64,000 nt of DNA from Clusia tigrina (Eukaryota; Arthropoda; Insecta; Diptera; Clusiidae). Below, one piece after another: positions 1 to 13,839 of this stretch. Within the stretch, counting starts at the first letter, position 1, and every line of letters begins with the position of its first letter. The position numbers and the translations under genes are program-made. The stretch is taken from NCBI GenBank assembly GCA_920105625.2, contig OV050032.1, positions 89,140,542 to 89,204,541 of the forward strand, in the 5' to 3' direction. Under the pieces are notes generated by a model. It searched no databases. It was not told where the DNA came from and saw only the letters and a list, made by a program, of their open reading frames with translations.

Positions 1-1
1 A

Positions 2-981
2 CCTTGAAATTTTGTAACAATAAAGTACTCGAGCCTCTTGTCAATTTAAGCTATCGCTCAAAGCTATGCTACCCTTGGGTCCCAAATCAAACACTGATAA
101 AATTTCAAATGGCCCTAACTTCTATACGGTACGTCCTACACCTATCAAAGTTTACAACATACAAATGCTTGTAACTTTTTATTGGAGCGTCATAAAATCT
201 TGAAATTTTGTAACAATAAAGTACTCGAGCCTCTTGTCAATTTAAGCTATCGCTCAAAGCTATGCTACCCTTGGGTCCCAAATCAAACGCTGATAAAATT
301 TCAAATGGCCCTAACTTCTATACGGTACGTCCTACACCTATCAAAGTTTACAACATACAAATGCTTGTAACTTTTTACTGGAGCGTCATAAAACCTTGAA
401 ATTTTGTAACAATAAAGAACTCGAGCCTCTTGTCAATTTAAGCTATCGCACAAAGCTATGCTGCCGTTGAGTCCCAAATCAAACACTGATAAAACTTCAA
501 ATGGCCCTAACTTCTATGCGGTACGTCCTACACCTATCAAAGTTTGCAACATACAAATGCTTGTAACTTTTTACTGGAGCGTCATAAAACCTTGAAATTT
601 TGTAACCATAAAGTACTCGAGCCTCTTGTCAATTTAAGCTATCGCTCAAAGCTATGCTACCCTTGAGTCCCAAATCAAACACTGATAAAACTTCAAATGG
701 CCCTAACTTCTATACGGTACGTCCTACACCTATCAAAGATTGCAACATACAAATGCTTGTAACTTTTTACTGGAGCGTCATAATACCTTGAAACTTTGTA
801 ACAATAAAGTACTCCAGCCTCTTGTCAATTTAAGCTATCGCTCAAAGCTATACTACCCTTGAGTCCCAGATCAAACACTGATTAAACTTCAAATGGCCGT
901 AACTTCTATACGGTACGTCCTACACCCATCAAATTTTGCAACATACAAATGCTTGTAACTTTTTACTGGAGCGTCATAAAA
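2..981. repeat. Pentamer unit, 980 bp, first copy
   Basis: Five class A monomers start at 2, 198, 394, 590 and 786. Position-specific markers (GGGTCCCAAATC in the first two, ATCTTGAAA opening the second, CCGTTGAGTCC in the third, GTAACCATAAAG in the fourth, GAAACTTTG with GTCCCAGATC in the fifth) recur at an offset of 3111 in the unit starting at 3113. That makes the five monomers a higher-order unit, not independent copies. Confidence 0.85.
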
Positions 982-3112
982 CCTTGAAATTTTGTAACAA
1001 TAAAGTACTCGAGCCTCTTGTCAATTTAAGCTATCGCTCAAAGCTATCGCTCAAAGCTATGCTACCATTGAGTCCCAAATTAAACACTGATAAAACTTCA
1101 AATGGCCCTAACTTCTATACGGTACGTCCTACGCCTATCAAAGTTCGCAACATACATATGCTTGTAACTTTTTACTGGAGCGTCATAAAACCTTGAAATT
1201 TTGTATCAATAAAGTACTCGAGCCTCTTGTCAATTTAAGCTATCGCTCAAAGCTATGCTACCCTTGAGTCCCAAATCAAACACTGATAAAACTTCAAATG
1301 GCCCTAACTTCTATACGGTACGTCCTACACCTATCAAAGATTGCAACATACAAATGCTTGTAACTTTTTACTGGAGCGTCATAATACCTTGAAACTTTGT
1401 AACAATAAAGTACTCGAGCCTCTTGTCAATTTAAGCTATCGCTCAAAGCTATACTACCCTTGAGTCCCAGATCAAACACTGATTAAACTTCAAATGGCCG
1501 TAACTTTTATACGGTACGTCCTACACCTATCAAATTTTGCAACATACAGATGCTTGTAACTTTTTACTGGAGCGTCATAAAACCGTGAAATTTAAGCTAT
1601 CGCTCAAAGCTATGCTACCCTTGAGTCACAAACCAAACATTGATAAAACTTCAAATGGCCCTAACTTCTATACGGTACATCCTACACCTATCAAAGTTTG
1701 CAACATACAAATGTTTGTAACTTTTTACTGGAGCGTCATAAAACCTTGAAATTTTGTAACAATAAAGTACTCGAGCCTCTTGTCAATTTATGCTATCGCT
1801 TAAAGCTATACTACCCTTGAGTCCCAAATCAAACACTGATAAAACTTCAAATGGCCCTAACTAATATACGGTACATCCTACACCTATCAAAGTTTGCAAC
1901 ATACAGATGCTTGTAACTTTTTACTGGAGCGTCATAAAACCTTGAAATTTTGTAACAATAAAGTACTCGAGCCTCTTGACAATTTAAGCTATCGCTCAAA
2001 GCTATGCTTCCCTTGATTCCCAAATCAAACATTGCTAAAACTTCAAATGGCCCTAACTTCTATACGTTACGTCCTACACCTTTCAAAGTTTGCAACATAC
2101 AAATTCTTGTAACTTTTTACTGGAACGTCATAAATAGTTGAAATTTTGTAACAATAAAGTACTCGACCCTCTTGTCAATTAAAACTATCGCTCAAAGCTA
2201 TGCTACCCTTGAGTCCCAAATCAAATACTGATAAAACTGCAAATTGCCCTAACTTCTATACGGTACGTCCTACAACTATCAAAGTTTGCAATATACAAAT
2301 GCTTGTAACCTTTTACTGGAGCGTCATAAAACCTTGAAATTTTGTAACAATAAAGTACTCGAGCCTCTTGACAATTTAAGCTATCGCTCAAAGCTATGCT
2401 TCCCTTGATTCCCAAATCAAACATTGCTAAAACTTCAAATGGCCCTAACTTCTATACGTTACGTCCTACACCTATCAAAGATTGCAACATACAAATGCTT
2501 GGAACTTTTTACTCTACCGTCATAAAACCTTGAAATTTTGTAACAATAAAGTACTCGAGCCTCTTGTCAATTTAAGCCGCTCAAAGCTATGCTACCCTTG
2601 AGTCCCAAATCAAACACTGATAAAACTTCAAATGGCCCTAACTTCTATACGGTACGTCCTACAACTATCAAAGTTTGCAATATACAAATGCTTGTAACCT
2701 TTTACTGGATCGTCATAAAACCTTGAAATTTTGTAACAATAAAGAACTCGAGCCTCTTATCAATTTAAACTATCGCTCAAAGCTATGCTACCCTTGAGTC
2801 CCAAATCAAACACTGATAAAACTTCAAATTGCCCTAACTTCTATACGGTACGTTCTACACCTATCAAAGTTTGCAACATACAAATGCTTGTAACTTTTTA
2901 CTGGAGCGTCATAAAATCTTGAAATTTTGTAACAATAAAGTACTCGAGCCTCTTGTCAATTTAAGCAATCGCTCAAAGCTATGCTGCCCTTGAGTCCCAA
3001 ATCAAACACTGATAAAACTTCAAATGACCCTTACTTCTATACGGTACGTCCTACACCTATCAAAGTTTGCAACATACAAATGGTTGTAACTTTTTACTGG
3101 AGCGTCATAAAA
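982..3112. repeat. Irregular class A stretch with one B and a 13-bp duplication
   Basis: About eleven monomers lie between pentamer copies. The first contains a tandem duplication of the 13-bp word GCTATCGCTCAAA near 1029-1058. A class B monomer starts at 1583. The part from about 1380 to 2238 recurs at an offset of 5046 (about 6426-7284), including the rare reading ATAAATAGTTG near 2130. The part from 2501 recurs at an offset of about 2925 (from 5426), including GGAACTTTTTACTCTA. Nothing other than satellite is present. Confidence 0.85.
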
Positions 3113-5059
3113 CCTTGAAATTTTGTAACAATAAAGTACTCGAGCCTCTTGTCAATTTAAGCTATCGCTCAAAGCTATGCTACCCTTGGGTCCCAAATCA
3201 AACACTGATAAAATTTCAAATGGCCCTAACTTCTATACGGTACGTCCTACACCTATCAAAGTTTACAACATACAAATGCTTGTAACTTTTTATTGGAGCG
3301 TCATAAAATCTTGAAATTTTGTAACAATAAAGTACTCGAGCCTCTTGTCAATTTAAGCTATCGCTCAAAGCTATGCTACCCTTGGGTCCCAAATCAAACG
3401 CTGATAAAATTTCAAATGGCCCTAACTTCTATACGGTACGTCCTACACCTATCAAAGTTTACAACATACAAATGCTTGTAACTTTTTACTGGAGCGTCAT
3501 AAAACCTTGAAATTTTGTAACAATAAAGAACTCGAGCCTCTTGTCAATTTAAGCTATCGCACAAAGCTATGCTGCCGTTGAGTCCCAAATCAAACACTGA
3601 TAAAACTTCAAATGGCCCTAACTTCTATGCGGTACGTCCTACACCTATCAAAGATTGCAACATACAAATGCTTGTAACTTTTTACTGGAGCGTCATAAAA
3701 CCTTGAAATTTTGTAACCATAAAGTACTCGAGCCTCTTGTCAATTTAAGCTATCGCTCAAAGCTATGCTACCCTTGAGTCCCAAATCAAACACTGATAAA
3801 ACTTCAAATGGCCCTAACTTCTATACGGTACGTCCTACACCTATCAAAGATTGCAACATACAAATGCTTGTAACTTTTTACTGGAGCGTCATAATACCTT
3901 GAAACTTTGTAACAATAAAGTACTCGAGCCTCTTGTCAATTTAAGCTATCGCTCAAAGCTATACTACCCTTGAGTCCCAGATCAAACACTGATTAAACTT
4001 CAAATGGCCGTAACTTCTATACGGTACGTCCTACACCCATCAAAGTTTGCAACATACAAATGGTTGTAACTTTTTACTGGAGCGTCATAAAACCTTGAAA
4101 TTTTGTAACAATAAAGTACTCGAGCCTCTTGTCAATTTAAGCTATCGCTCAAAGCTATGCTACCCTTGGGTCCCAAATCAAACACTGATAAAATTTCAAA
4201 TGGCCCTAACTTCTATACGGTACGTCCTACACCTATCAAAGTTTTCAACATACAAATGCTTGTAACTTTTTATTGGAGCGTCATAAAATCTTGAAATTTT
4301 GTAACAATAAAGTACTCGAGCCTCTTGTCAATTTAAGCTATCGCTCAAAGCTATGCTACCCTTGGGTCCCAAATCAAACGCTGATAAAATTTCAAATGGC
4401 CCTAACTTCTATACGGTACGTCCTACACCTATCAAAGTTTACAACATACAAATGCTTGTAACTTTTTACTGGAGCGTCATAAAACCTTGAAATTTTGTAA
4501 CAATAAAGAACTCGAGCCTCTTGTCAATTTAAGCTATCGCACAAAGCTATGCTGCCGTTGAGTCCCAAATCAAACACTGATAAAACTTCAAATGGCCCTA
4601 ACTTCTATGCGGTACGTCCTACACCTATCAAAGTTTGCAACATACAAATGCTTGTAACTTTTTACTGGAGCGTCATAAAACCTTGAAATTTTGTAACCAT
4701 AAAGTACTCGAGCCTCTTGTCAATTTAAGCTATCGCTCAAAGCTATGCTACCCTTGAGTCCCAAATCAAACACTGATAAAACTTCAAATGGCCCTAACTT
4801 CTATACGGTACGTCCTACACCTATCAAAGATTGCAACATACAAATGCTTGTAACTTTTTACTGGAGCGTCATAATACCTTGAAACTTTGTAACAATAAAG
4901 TACTCGAGCCTCTTGTCAATTTAAGCTATACTACCCTTGAGTCCCAGATCAAACACTGATTAAACTTCAAATGGCCGTAACTTCTATACGGTACGTCCTA
5001 CACCCATCAAATTTTGCAACATACAAATGCTTGTAACTTTTTACTGGAGCGTCATAAAA
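3113..5059. repeat. Two tandem pentamer units (980 and 967 bp)
   Basis: Units are 3113-4092 and 4093-5059. They match each other and the unit at 2-981 marker for marker. The second is 13 bp shorter because its last monomer lost one GCTATCGCTCAAA word near 4926, reading TTAAGCTATACTACCC. The loss is the reverse of the gain near 1040, as expected for slippage between the two AAGCTAT words in the monomer. Confidence 0.88.
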
Positions 5060-8000
5060 CCCTGAAATTTTGTAACAATAAAGTACTCGAGCCTCTTGTC
5101 AATTTAAGCTATCGCTCAAAGCTATGCTGCCCTTGAGTCCCAAATCAAACACTGATAAAACTTCAAATGGCCCTAACTTCTATACGGTACGTCCTACACC
5201 TATCAAAAGTTTGCAACATACAAATGCTTGTAACTTTTTACTGGAGCGTCATAAAACCTTGAAATTTTGTAACAATAAAGTACTCGAGCCTCTTGTCAAT
5301 TTAAGCTATCGCTCAAAGCTATGCTACCCTTGAGTCCCAAATCAAACACTGATAAAACTTCAAATGGCCCTAACTTCTATACGGTACGTCCTACACCTAT
5401 CAAAGATTGCAACATACAAATGCTTGGAACTTTTTACTCTAGCGTCATAAAACCTTCAAATTTTGTAACAATAAAGTACTCGAGCCTCTTGTCAATTTAA
5501 GCTGTCGCTCAAAGCTATGCTACCCTTGAGTCCCAAATCAAACACTGATAAAACTTCAAATGGCCCTAACTTCTATACGGTACGTCCTACAACTATCAAA
5601 GTTTGCAATATACAAATGCTTGTAACCTTTTACTGGATCGTCATAAAACCTTGAAATTTTGTAACAATAAAGAACTCGAGCCTCTTATCAATTTAAACTA
5701 TCGCTCAAAGCTATGCTACCCTTGAGTCCCAAATCAAACACTGATAAAACTTCAAATTGCCCTAACTTCTATACGGTACGTTCTACACCTATCAAAGTTT
5801 GCAACATACAAATGCTTGTAACTTTTTACTGGAGCGTCATAAAATCTTGAAATTTTGTAACAATAAAGTACTCGAGCCTCTTGTCAATTTAAGCTATCGC
5901 TCAAAGCTATGCTACCCTTGGGTCCCAAATCAAACGCTGATAAAATTTCAAATGGCCCTAACTTCTATACGGTACGTCCTACACCTATCAAAGTTTACAA
6001 CATACAAATGCTTGTAACTTTTTACTGGAGCGTCATAAAACCTTGAAATTTTGTAACAATAAAGAACTCGAGCCTCTTGTCAATTTAAGCTATCGCACAA
6101 AGCTATGCTGCCGTTGAGTCCCAAATCAAACACTGATAAAACTTCAAATGGCCCTAACTTCTATGCGGTACGTCCTACACCTATCAAAGTTTGCAACATA
6201 CAAATGCTTGTAACTTTTTACTGGAGCGTCATAAAACCTTGAAATTTTGTAACCATAAAGTACTCGAGCCTCTTGTCAATTTAAGCTATCGCTCAAAGCT
6301 ATGCTACCCTTGAGTCCCAAATCAAACACTGATAAAACTTCAAATGGCCCTAACTTCTATACGGTACGTCCTACACCTATCAAAGATTGCAACATACAAA
6401 TGCTTGTAACTTTTTACTGGAGCGTCATAATACCTTGAAACTTTGTAACAATAAAGTACTCGAGCCTCTTGTCAATTTAAGCTATCGCTCAAAGCTATAC
6501 TACCCTTGAGTCCCAGATCAAACACTGATTAAACTTCAAATGGCCGTAACTTTTATACGGTACGTCCTACACCTATCAAATTTTGCAACATACAGATGCT
6601 TGTAACTTTTTACTGGAGCGTCATAAAACCGTGAAATTTAAGCTATCGCTCAAAGCTATGCTACCCTTGAGTCACAAACCAAACATTGATAAAACTTCAA
6701 ATGGCCCTAACTTCTATACGGTACATCCTACACCTATCAAAGTTTGCAACATACAAATGTTTGTAACTTTTTACTGGAGCGTCATAAAACCTTGAAATTT
6801 TGTAACAATAAAGTACTCGAGCCTCTTGTCAATTTATGCTATCGCTTAAAGCTATACTACCCTTGAGTCCCAAATCAAACACTGATAAAACTTCAAATGG
6901 CCCTAACTAATATACGGTACATCCTACACCTATCAAAGTTTGCAACATACAGATGCTTGTAACTTTTTACTGGAGCGTCATAAAACCTTGAAATTTTGTA
7001 ACAATAAAGTACTCGAGCCTCTTGACAATTTAAGCTATCGCTCAAAGCTATGCTTCCCTTGATTCCCAAATCAAACATTGCTAAAACTTCAAATGGCCCT
7101 AACTTCTATACGTTACGTCCTACACCTTTCAAAGTTTGCAACATACAAATTCTTGTAACTTTTTACTGGAACGTCATAAATAGTTGAAATTTTGTAACAA
7201 TAAAGTACTCGACCCTCTTGTCAATTAAAACTATCGCTCAAAGCTATGCTACCCTTGAGTCCCAAATCAAATACTGATAAAACTTCAAATTGCCCTAACT
7301 TCTATACGGTATGTTCTACACCTATCAAAGTTTGCAACATACAAATGCTTGTAACTTTTTACTGGAGCGTCATAAAACCTTGACATTTTGTAACAATAAA
7401 GTACTCGAGCCTCTTGTCAATTTAAGCTGTCGCTCAAAGCTATGCTACCCTTGAGTCCCAAATCAAACACTGATAAAACTTCAAATGGCCCTAACTTCTA
7501 TACGGTATGACCTACAACTATCAAAGTTTGCAACATACAAATGCTTGTAACTTTTTACTGGATCGTCATAAAACTTTAAAATTTTGTAACAATAAAGTAC
7601 TCGAGCCTCTTGTCAATTTAAACTATCGCTCAAAGCTATGCTACCCTTGAGTCCCAAATCAAATACTGATAAAACTTCAAATTGCCCTAACTTCTATATG
7701 GTACGTTCTACACCTATCAAAGTTTCCAACATACAAATGCTTGTAACTTTTTACTGGAGCGTCATAAAACCTTGAAATTTTGTAACAATAAAGTACTCGA
7801 GCCTCTTGTCAATTTAAGCTATCGCTCAAAGCAATGCTGCCCTTGAGTCCCAAATCAAACACTGATAAAACTTTAAATGGCCCTAACTTCTATACGGTAC
7901 GTCCTACACCTATCAAAAGTTTGCAACATACAAATGCTTGTAACTTTTTACTGGAGCGTCATAAAACCTTGAAATTTTGTAACAATAAAGTACTCGAGCC

Positions 8001-10077
8001 TCTTGTCAATTTAAGCTGTCGCTCAAAGCTATGCTACCCTTGAGTCCCAAATCAAACACTGATAAAACTTCAAATGGCCCTAACTTCTATACGGTACGTC
8101 CTACACCTATCAAAAGTTTGCAACATACAATTGCTTGTAACTTTTTACTGGAGCGTCATAAAACCTTGAAATTTTGTAACAATAAAGTACTCGAGCCTCT
8201 TGTCAATTTAAACTATCGCTCAAAGCTATGCTACCCTTGAGTCCCAAATCAAATACTGATAAAACTTCAAATTGCCCTAACTTCTATATGGTACGTTCTA
8301 CACCTATCAAAGTTTCCAACATACAAATGCTTGTAACTTTTTACTGGAGCGTCATAAAACCTTGAAATTTTGTAACAATAAAGTACTCGAGCCTCTTGTC
8401 AATTTAAGCTATCGCTCAAAGCAATGCTGCCCTTGAGTCCCAAATCAAACACTGATAAAACTTTAAATGGCCCTAACTTCTATACGGTACGTCCTACACC
8501 TATCAAAGTTTGCAACATACAAATGCTTGTAACTTTTTACTGGAGCGTTATAAAACCTTGAAATTTTGTAACAATAAAGTACTCGAGCCCCTTGTCAATT
8601 TAAGTTATCACTCAAAGCTATGCTACCCTCGAGTCCCAAATCAAACACTGATAAAACTTCAAATGGCCCTAACTTCTATACGGTACGTCCTACACCTATC
8701 AAAGTTTGCAACATACAAATGCTTGTAACTTATTACTGGAGCGTCATAAAACCTTGAAACTTTGTAACAATAAAGTACTCGAGCCTCTTGTCAATTTAAG
8801 CTATCGCTCAAAGCTATGCTACCCTTGGGTCCCAAATCAAACACTGATAAAATTTCAAATGGCCCTAACTTCTATACGGTACGTCCTACACCTATCAAAG
8901 TTTACAACATACAAATGCTTGTAACTTTTTACTGGAGCGTCATAAAATCTTGAAATTTTGTAACAATAAAGAACTCGAGCCTCTTGTCAATTTAACCTAT
9001 CGCACAAAGCTATGCTGCCGTTGAGTCCCAAATTAAACACTGATAAAACTTCAAATGGCCCTAACTTCTATACGGTACGTCCTACACCTATCAAAGTTTG
9101 CAACATACAAATGCTTGTAACTTTTTACTGGAGCGTTATAAAACCTTGAAATTTTGTAACAATAAAGTACTCGAGCCCCTTGTCAATTTAAGTTATCACT
9201 CAAAGCTATGCTACCCTCGAGTCCCAAATCAAACACAGATAAAACTTCAAATGGTCCTAACTTCTATACGGTACGTCCTACACCTATCAAAGATTGCAAC
9301 ATACAAATGCTTGTAACTTTTTACTGGAGCGTCATAAAACCTTTAAATTTTGTAAAAATAAATTACTCGAGCCTCTTGTCAATTTAAGTTATCGCTCAAA
9401 GCTATGCTACCCTTGAGTCGCAAATCAAACACTGATAAAACTTCAAATGGCCCTAACTTCTATACGGTACGTCCTACACCTATCAAAGTTTGCAACATAC
9501 AAATGCTTGTAACTTATTACTGGAGCGTCATAAAACCTTGAAACTTTGTAACAATAAAGTACTCGAGCCTCTTGTCAATTTAAGCTGTCGCTCAAAGCTA
9601 TGCTACCCTTGAGTCCCAAATCAAACACTGATAAAACTTCAAATGGCCGTAACTTCTATACGGTACGTCCTACACCTATCAAATTTTGCAACATACAAAT
9701 GCTTGTAACTTTTTACTGGAGCGTCATAAAACCTTGAAATTTTGTAACAATAAAGTACTCAAGCCTCTTGTCAATTTAAGCTATCGCTCAAAGCTATGCT
9801 ACCCTTGAGTCCCAAATTAAACACTGATAAAACTTCAAATGGTCCTAACTTCTATACGGTACGTCCTACACCTATCAAAGATTGCAACATACAAATGCTT
9901 GTAACTTTTTACTGGAGCGTCATAAAACCTTTAAATTTTGTAACAATAAAGTACTCGAGCCTCTTGTCAATTTAAGTTATCGCTCAAAGCTATGCTACCC
10001 TTGAGTCCCAGATCAAACACTGATTAAACTTCAAATGGCCGTAACTTATATACGGTACGTCCTACACCTATCAAATT
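5060..10077. repeat. Class A-rich zone with trimer duplications
   Basis: This stretch is almost all class A, with one class B at 6629. From about 5845 the pentamer markers reappear, and about 6426-7284 repeats 1380-2238. A trimer duplication of 590 bp links about 7695 and 8285 (shared CTATATGGTACG and AGTTTCCAAC). A second of 588 bp links 8510-8728 to 9098-9316 (shared GCGTTATAAAACC and TTATCACTC). Those markers occur again at 12858-13076, an offset of 3760. Monomers with CAAAAGTTTG (one extra A) lie near 7917 and 8113. Confidence 0.85.
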
Positions 10078-13000
10078 TTGCAACATACAAATGCTTGTAA
10101 CTTTTTACTGGAGCGTCATAAAACCGTGAAATTTAAGCTATCGCTCAAAGCTATGCTACCCTTGAGTCACAAATCAAGCATTGATAAAACTTCAAATGGC
10201 CCTAACTTCTATACGGTACGTCCTACACCTATCAAAGTTCGCAACATACAAATGCTTGTAACTTTTTACTGGAGCGTCATAAAACCTTGAAATTTTGTAT
10301 CAATAAAGTACTCGAGCCTCTTGTCAATTTAAGCTATCGCTCAAAGCTATGCTACCCTTGAGTCCCAAATCAAACACTGCTAAAACTTCAAATGGCCCTA
10401 GCTTCTATACGTTACGTCCTACACCTATCAAAGTTTGCAATATACAAATGCTTGTAACTTTTTACTGCAGCGTCATAAAACCTTGACATTTTTTAACAAT
10501 AAAGTTCTCGAGCCTCTTGTGAATTTAAGCTATCGCTCAAAGCTATGCTACCTTTGAGTCCCAAAAAATGATAAAACTTCAAATTGCCGTAACTTCTATA
10601 CGGTACATCCTACACCTATCAAAGTTTGCAACATACAAACGCTTGTAACTTTTTACTGGAGCGTCATAAAACCTTGAAATTTTGTAACACTGGAGCGTCA
10701 TAAAACCTTGAAATTTTGTAACAATAAAGTACTCGAGCCTCTTGTCAATTTAAGCTATCGCTCAAAGCTATGCTACCCTTGAGTCTGAAATCAAAAACTT
10801 CAAATGGCCCTAACGTCAATACGGTACGTCCTACACCTATCAAAGTTTGCAACATACAAATGCTTGTAACTTTTTACTGGAGCGTCATAAGACCTTGAAA
10901 TTTAGTATCAATAAAGTACTCGAGCCTCTTGTCAATTTAAGCTATCGCTCAAAGCTATACTACCCTTGAATCCCAAATCAAATACTGATAAAACTTCAAA
11001 TTGCCATAACTTCTATACGGTACCTCCTACACCTATCAAAGTTTGCAACATACAAATGCTTGTAACTTTTTACTGGAGCGTCTTAAAACCTTGAAATTTT
11101 GTAACAAAAAAGTACTCGAGCCTCTTGTCAATTTAAGCTATCGCTCAAAGCTATGCTACCCTTGAGTCCCAAATCAAACACTGATAAAACTTCAAATGGC
11201 CCTAAATTCTACACGGTACGGCCTACACCTATCAAAGTTTGCAACATACAAATGCTTGTAACTTTTTACTGGAGCGTCATAAAACCTTGAAATTTTGTAA
11301 CAATAAAGTACTCGAGCCTCTTGTCAATTTAAGCTATCGCTCAAAGCTATGCTACCCTTGAGTCCCAAATCAAACATTGATAAAACTTCAAATGGCCCTA
11401 ACTTCTATACGGTACGTCCTACACCTATCAAAGTTTGCAACATACAAATGCTTGTAACTTTTTACTGGAGCGTCATAAAACCTTGAAATTGTGAACAATA
11501 AAGTACTCGAGCCTCTTGTCAATTTAAGCTATCGCTAAAGCTATGCTACCCTTGAGTCGTTGTAACAATAAAGTACTCGAGCCTCTTGTCAATTTAAGTT
11601 ATCGCTCAAAGCTATGCTATCCTTGAATCCCAAATCAAACACTGATAAAACTTCAAATGGCCCTAACTTCTATACGGTACGTCCTACACCTATCAAAGTT
11701 TGCAACATACAAATGCTTGTAACTTTTTACTGGAGCGTCATAAATCCTTGAAATTTTGTAACAATAAAGTGCTCGAGCCTCTTGTCAATTTAAGCTATCG
11801 CTCAAAGCTAAGCTACCCTTGAGTCTGAAATCAAAAACTTCAAATGGCCCTAACGTCAATACGGTACGTCCTACACCTATCAAAGTTTGCAACATACAAA
11901 TGCTTGTAACTTTTTACTGGAGCGTCGTAAAACCTTGACATTTTGTAACAATAAAGTACTCGAGCCTCTTGTCAATTTAAGCTGTCGCTCAAAGCTATGC
12001 TACCCTTGAGTCCCAAATCAAACACTGATAAAACTTCAAATGGCCCTAACTTCTATACGGTACGTCCTACAACTATCAAAGTTTGCAACATACAAATGCT
12101 TGTAACTTTTTACTGGATCGTCATAAAACTTTAAAATTTTGTAACAATAAAGTACTCGAGCCTCTTGTCAATTTAAACTATCGCTCAAAGCTATGCTACC
12201 CTTGAGTCCCAAATCAAACACTGATAAAACTTCAAATTACCCTAACTGCTATATGGTACGTTCTACACCTATCAAAGTTTGCAACATACAAATGCTTGTA
12301 ACTTTTTACTGAAGCGTCATAAAACCTTGAAATTTTGTAACAATAAAGTACTCGAGCCTCTTGTCAATTTAAGCTATCGCTCAAAGCTATGCTGCCCTTG
12401 AGTCCCAAATCAATCACTGATAAAGTTTCAAATGGCCCTAACTTCTATACAGTACGTCCTACACCTATCAAAGTTTGCAACATACAAATGCTTGTAACTT
12501 TTTACTGGAGCGTCATAAAACCTTGAAATTTTGTAACAATAAAGTACTCGAGCCTCTTGTCAATTTAAGCTATCGCTCAAAGCTATGCTACCCTTGAGTC
12601 TGAAATCAAAAACTTCAAATGGCCCTAACGTCAATACGGTACGTCCTACACCTATCAAAGTTTGCAACATACAAATGCTTGTAACTTTTTACTGGAGCGT
12701 CATAAGACCTTGAAATTTAGTATCAATAAAGTACTCGAGCCTCTTGTCAATTTAAGCTATCGCTCAAAGCTATGCAGCCCTTGAGTCCCAAATCAATCAC
12801 TGATAAAGCTTCAAATTACCCTAACTTCTATACGGTACGTCCTACACCTATCAAAGTTTGCAACATACAAATGCTTGTAACTTTTTACTGGAGCGTTATA
12901 AAACCTTGAAATTTTGTAACAATAAAGTACTCGAGCCCCTTGTCAATTTAAGTTATCACTCAAAGCTATGCTACCCTCGAGTCCCAAATCAAACACTGAT

Positions 13001-13687
13001 AAAACTTCAAATGGTCCTAACTTCTATACGGTACGTCCTACACCTATCAAAGATTGCAACATACAAATGCTTGTAACTTTTTACTGGAGCGTCATAAAAC
13101 CTTTAAATTTTGTAACAATAAAGTACTCGAGCCTCTTGTCAATTTAAGTTATCGCTCAAAGCTATGCTACCCTTGAGTCGCAAATCAAACACTGATAAAA
13201 CTTCAAATGGCCCTAACTTCTATACGGTACGTCTTACACCTATCAAAGTTTGCAACATACAAATGCTTGTAACTTTTTACTGGAGCGTCATAAAACCTTG
13301 AAACTTTGTAACAATAAAGTACTCGAGCCTCTTGTCAATTTAAGCTGTCGCTCAAAGCTATGCTACCCTTGAGTCCCAAATCAAACACTGATAAAACTTC
13401 AAATGGCCCTAACTTCTATACGGTACGTCCTACACCTATCAAAGTTCGCAACATACAAATGCTTGTAACTTTTTACTGGAGCGTCATAAAACCTTGAAAT
13501 TTTGTATCAATAAAGTACTCGAGCCTCTTGTCAATTTAAGCTATCGCTCAAAGATATACTACCCTTGAGTCCCAGATCAAACACTGATTAAACTTCAAAT
13601 GGCCGTAACTTATATACGGTACGTCCTACACCTATCAAATTTTGCAACATACAAATGCTTGTAACTTTTTACTGGAGCGTCATAAAA

Positions 13688-13839
13688 CCGTGAAATAGCT
13701 CAAAGCTATGCTACCCTTGAGCCACAAATCAAGCATTGATAAAACTTCAAATGGCCCTAACTTCTATACGGTACGTCCTACACCTATCAAAGTTTGTAAC
13801 ATACAAATGTTTGTAACTTTTTACTGGAGCGTCATAAAA
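13688..13839. repeat. Doubly deleted class B monomer (152 bp)
   Basis: This monomer opens with the class B sequence CCGTGAAA but goes straight to TAGCTCAAAGC, losing 9 bp more than other B copies. It also reads GAGCCACAAATC. I saw only this copy, so the second deletion has not spread in this window. Confidence 0.8.

Noticed and set aside
10541..10556. Hairpin terminator suggested by the CTCAAAG...CTTTGAG dyad in some monomers
   Set aside because: The stem is 5 bp in the reference monomer and 7 bp only in the CTTTGAG variant (near 10535-10557, 14090 and 18.0 kb). It lacks a following T run, and nothing indicates a bacterial setting.
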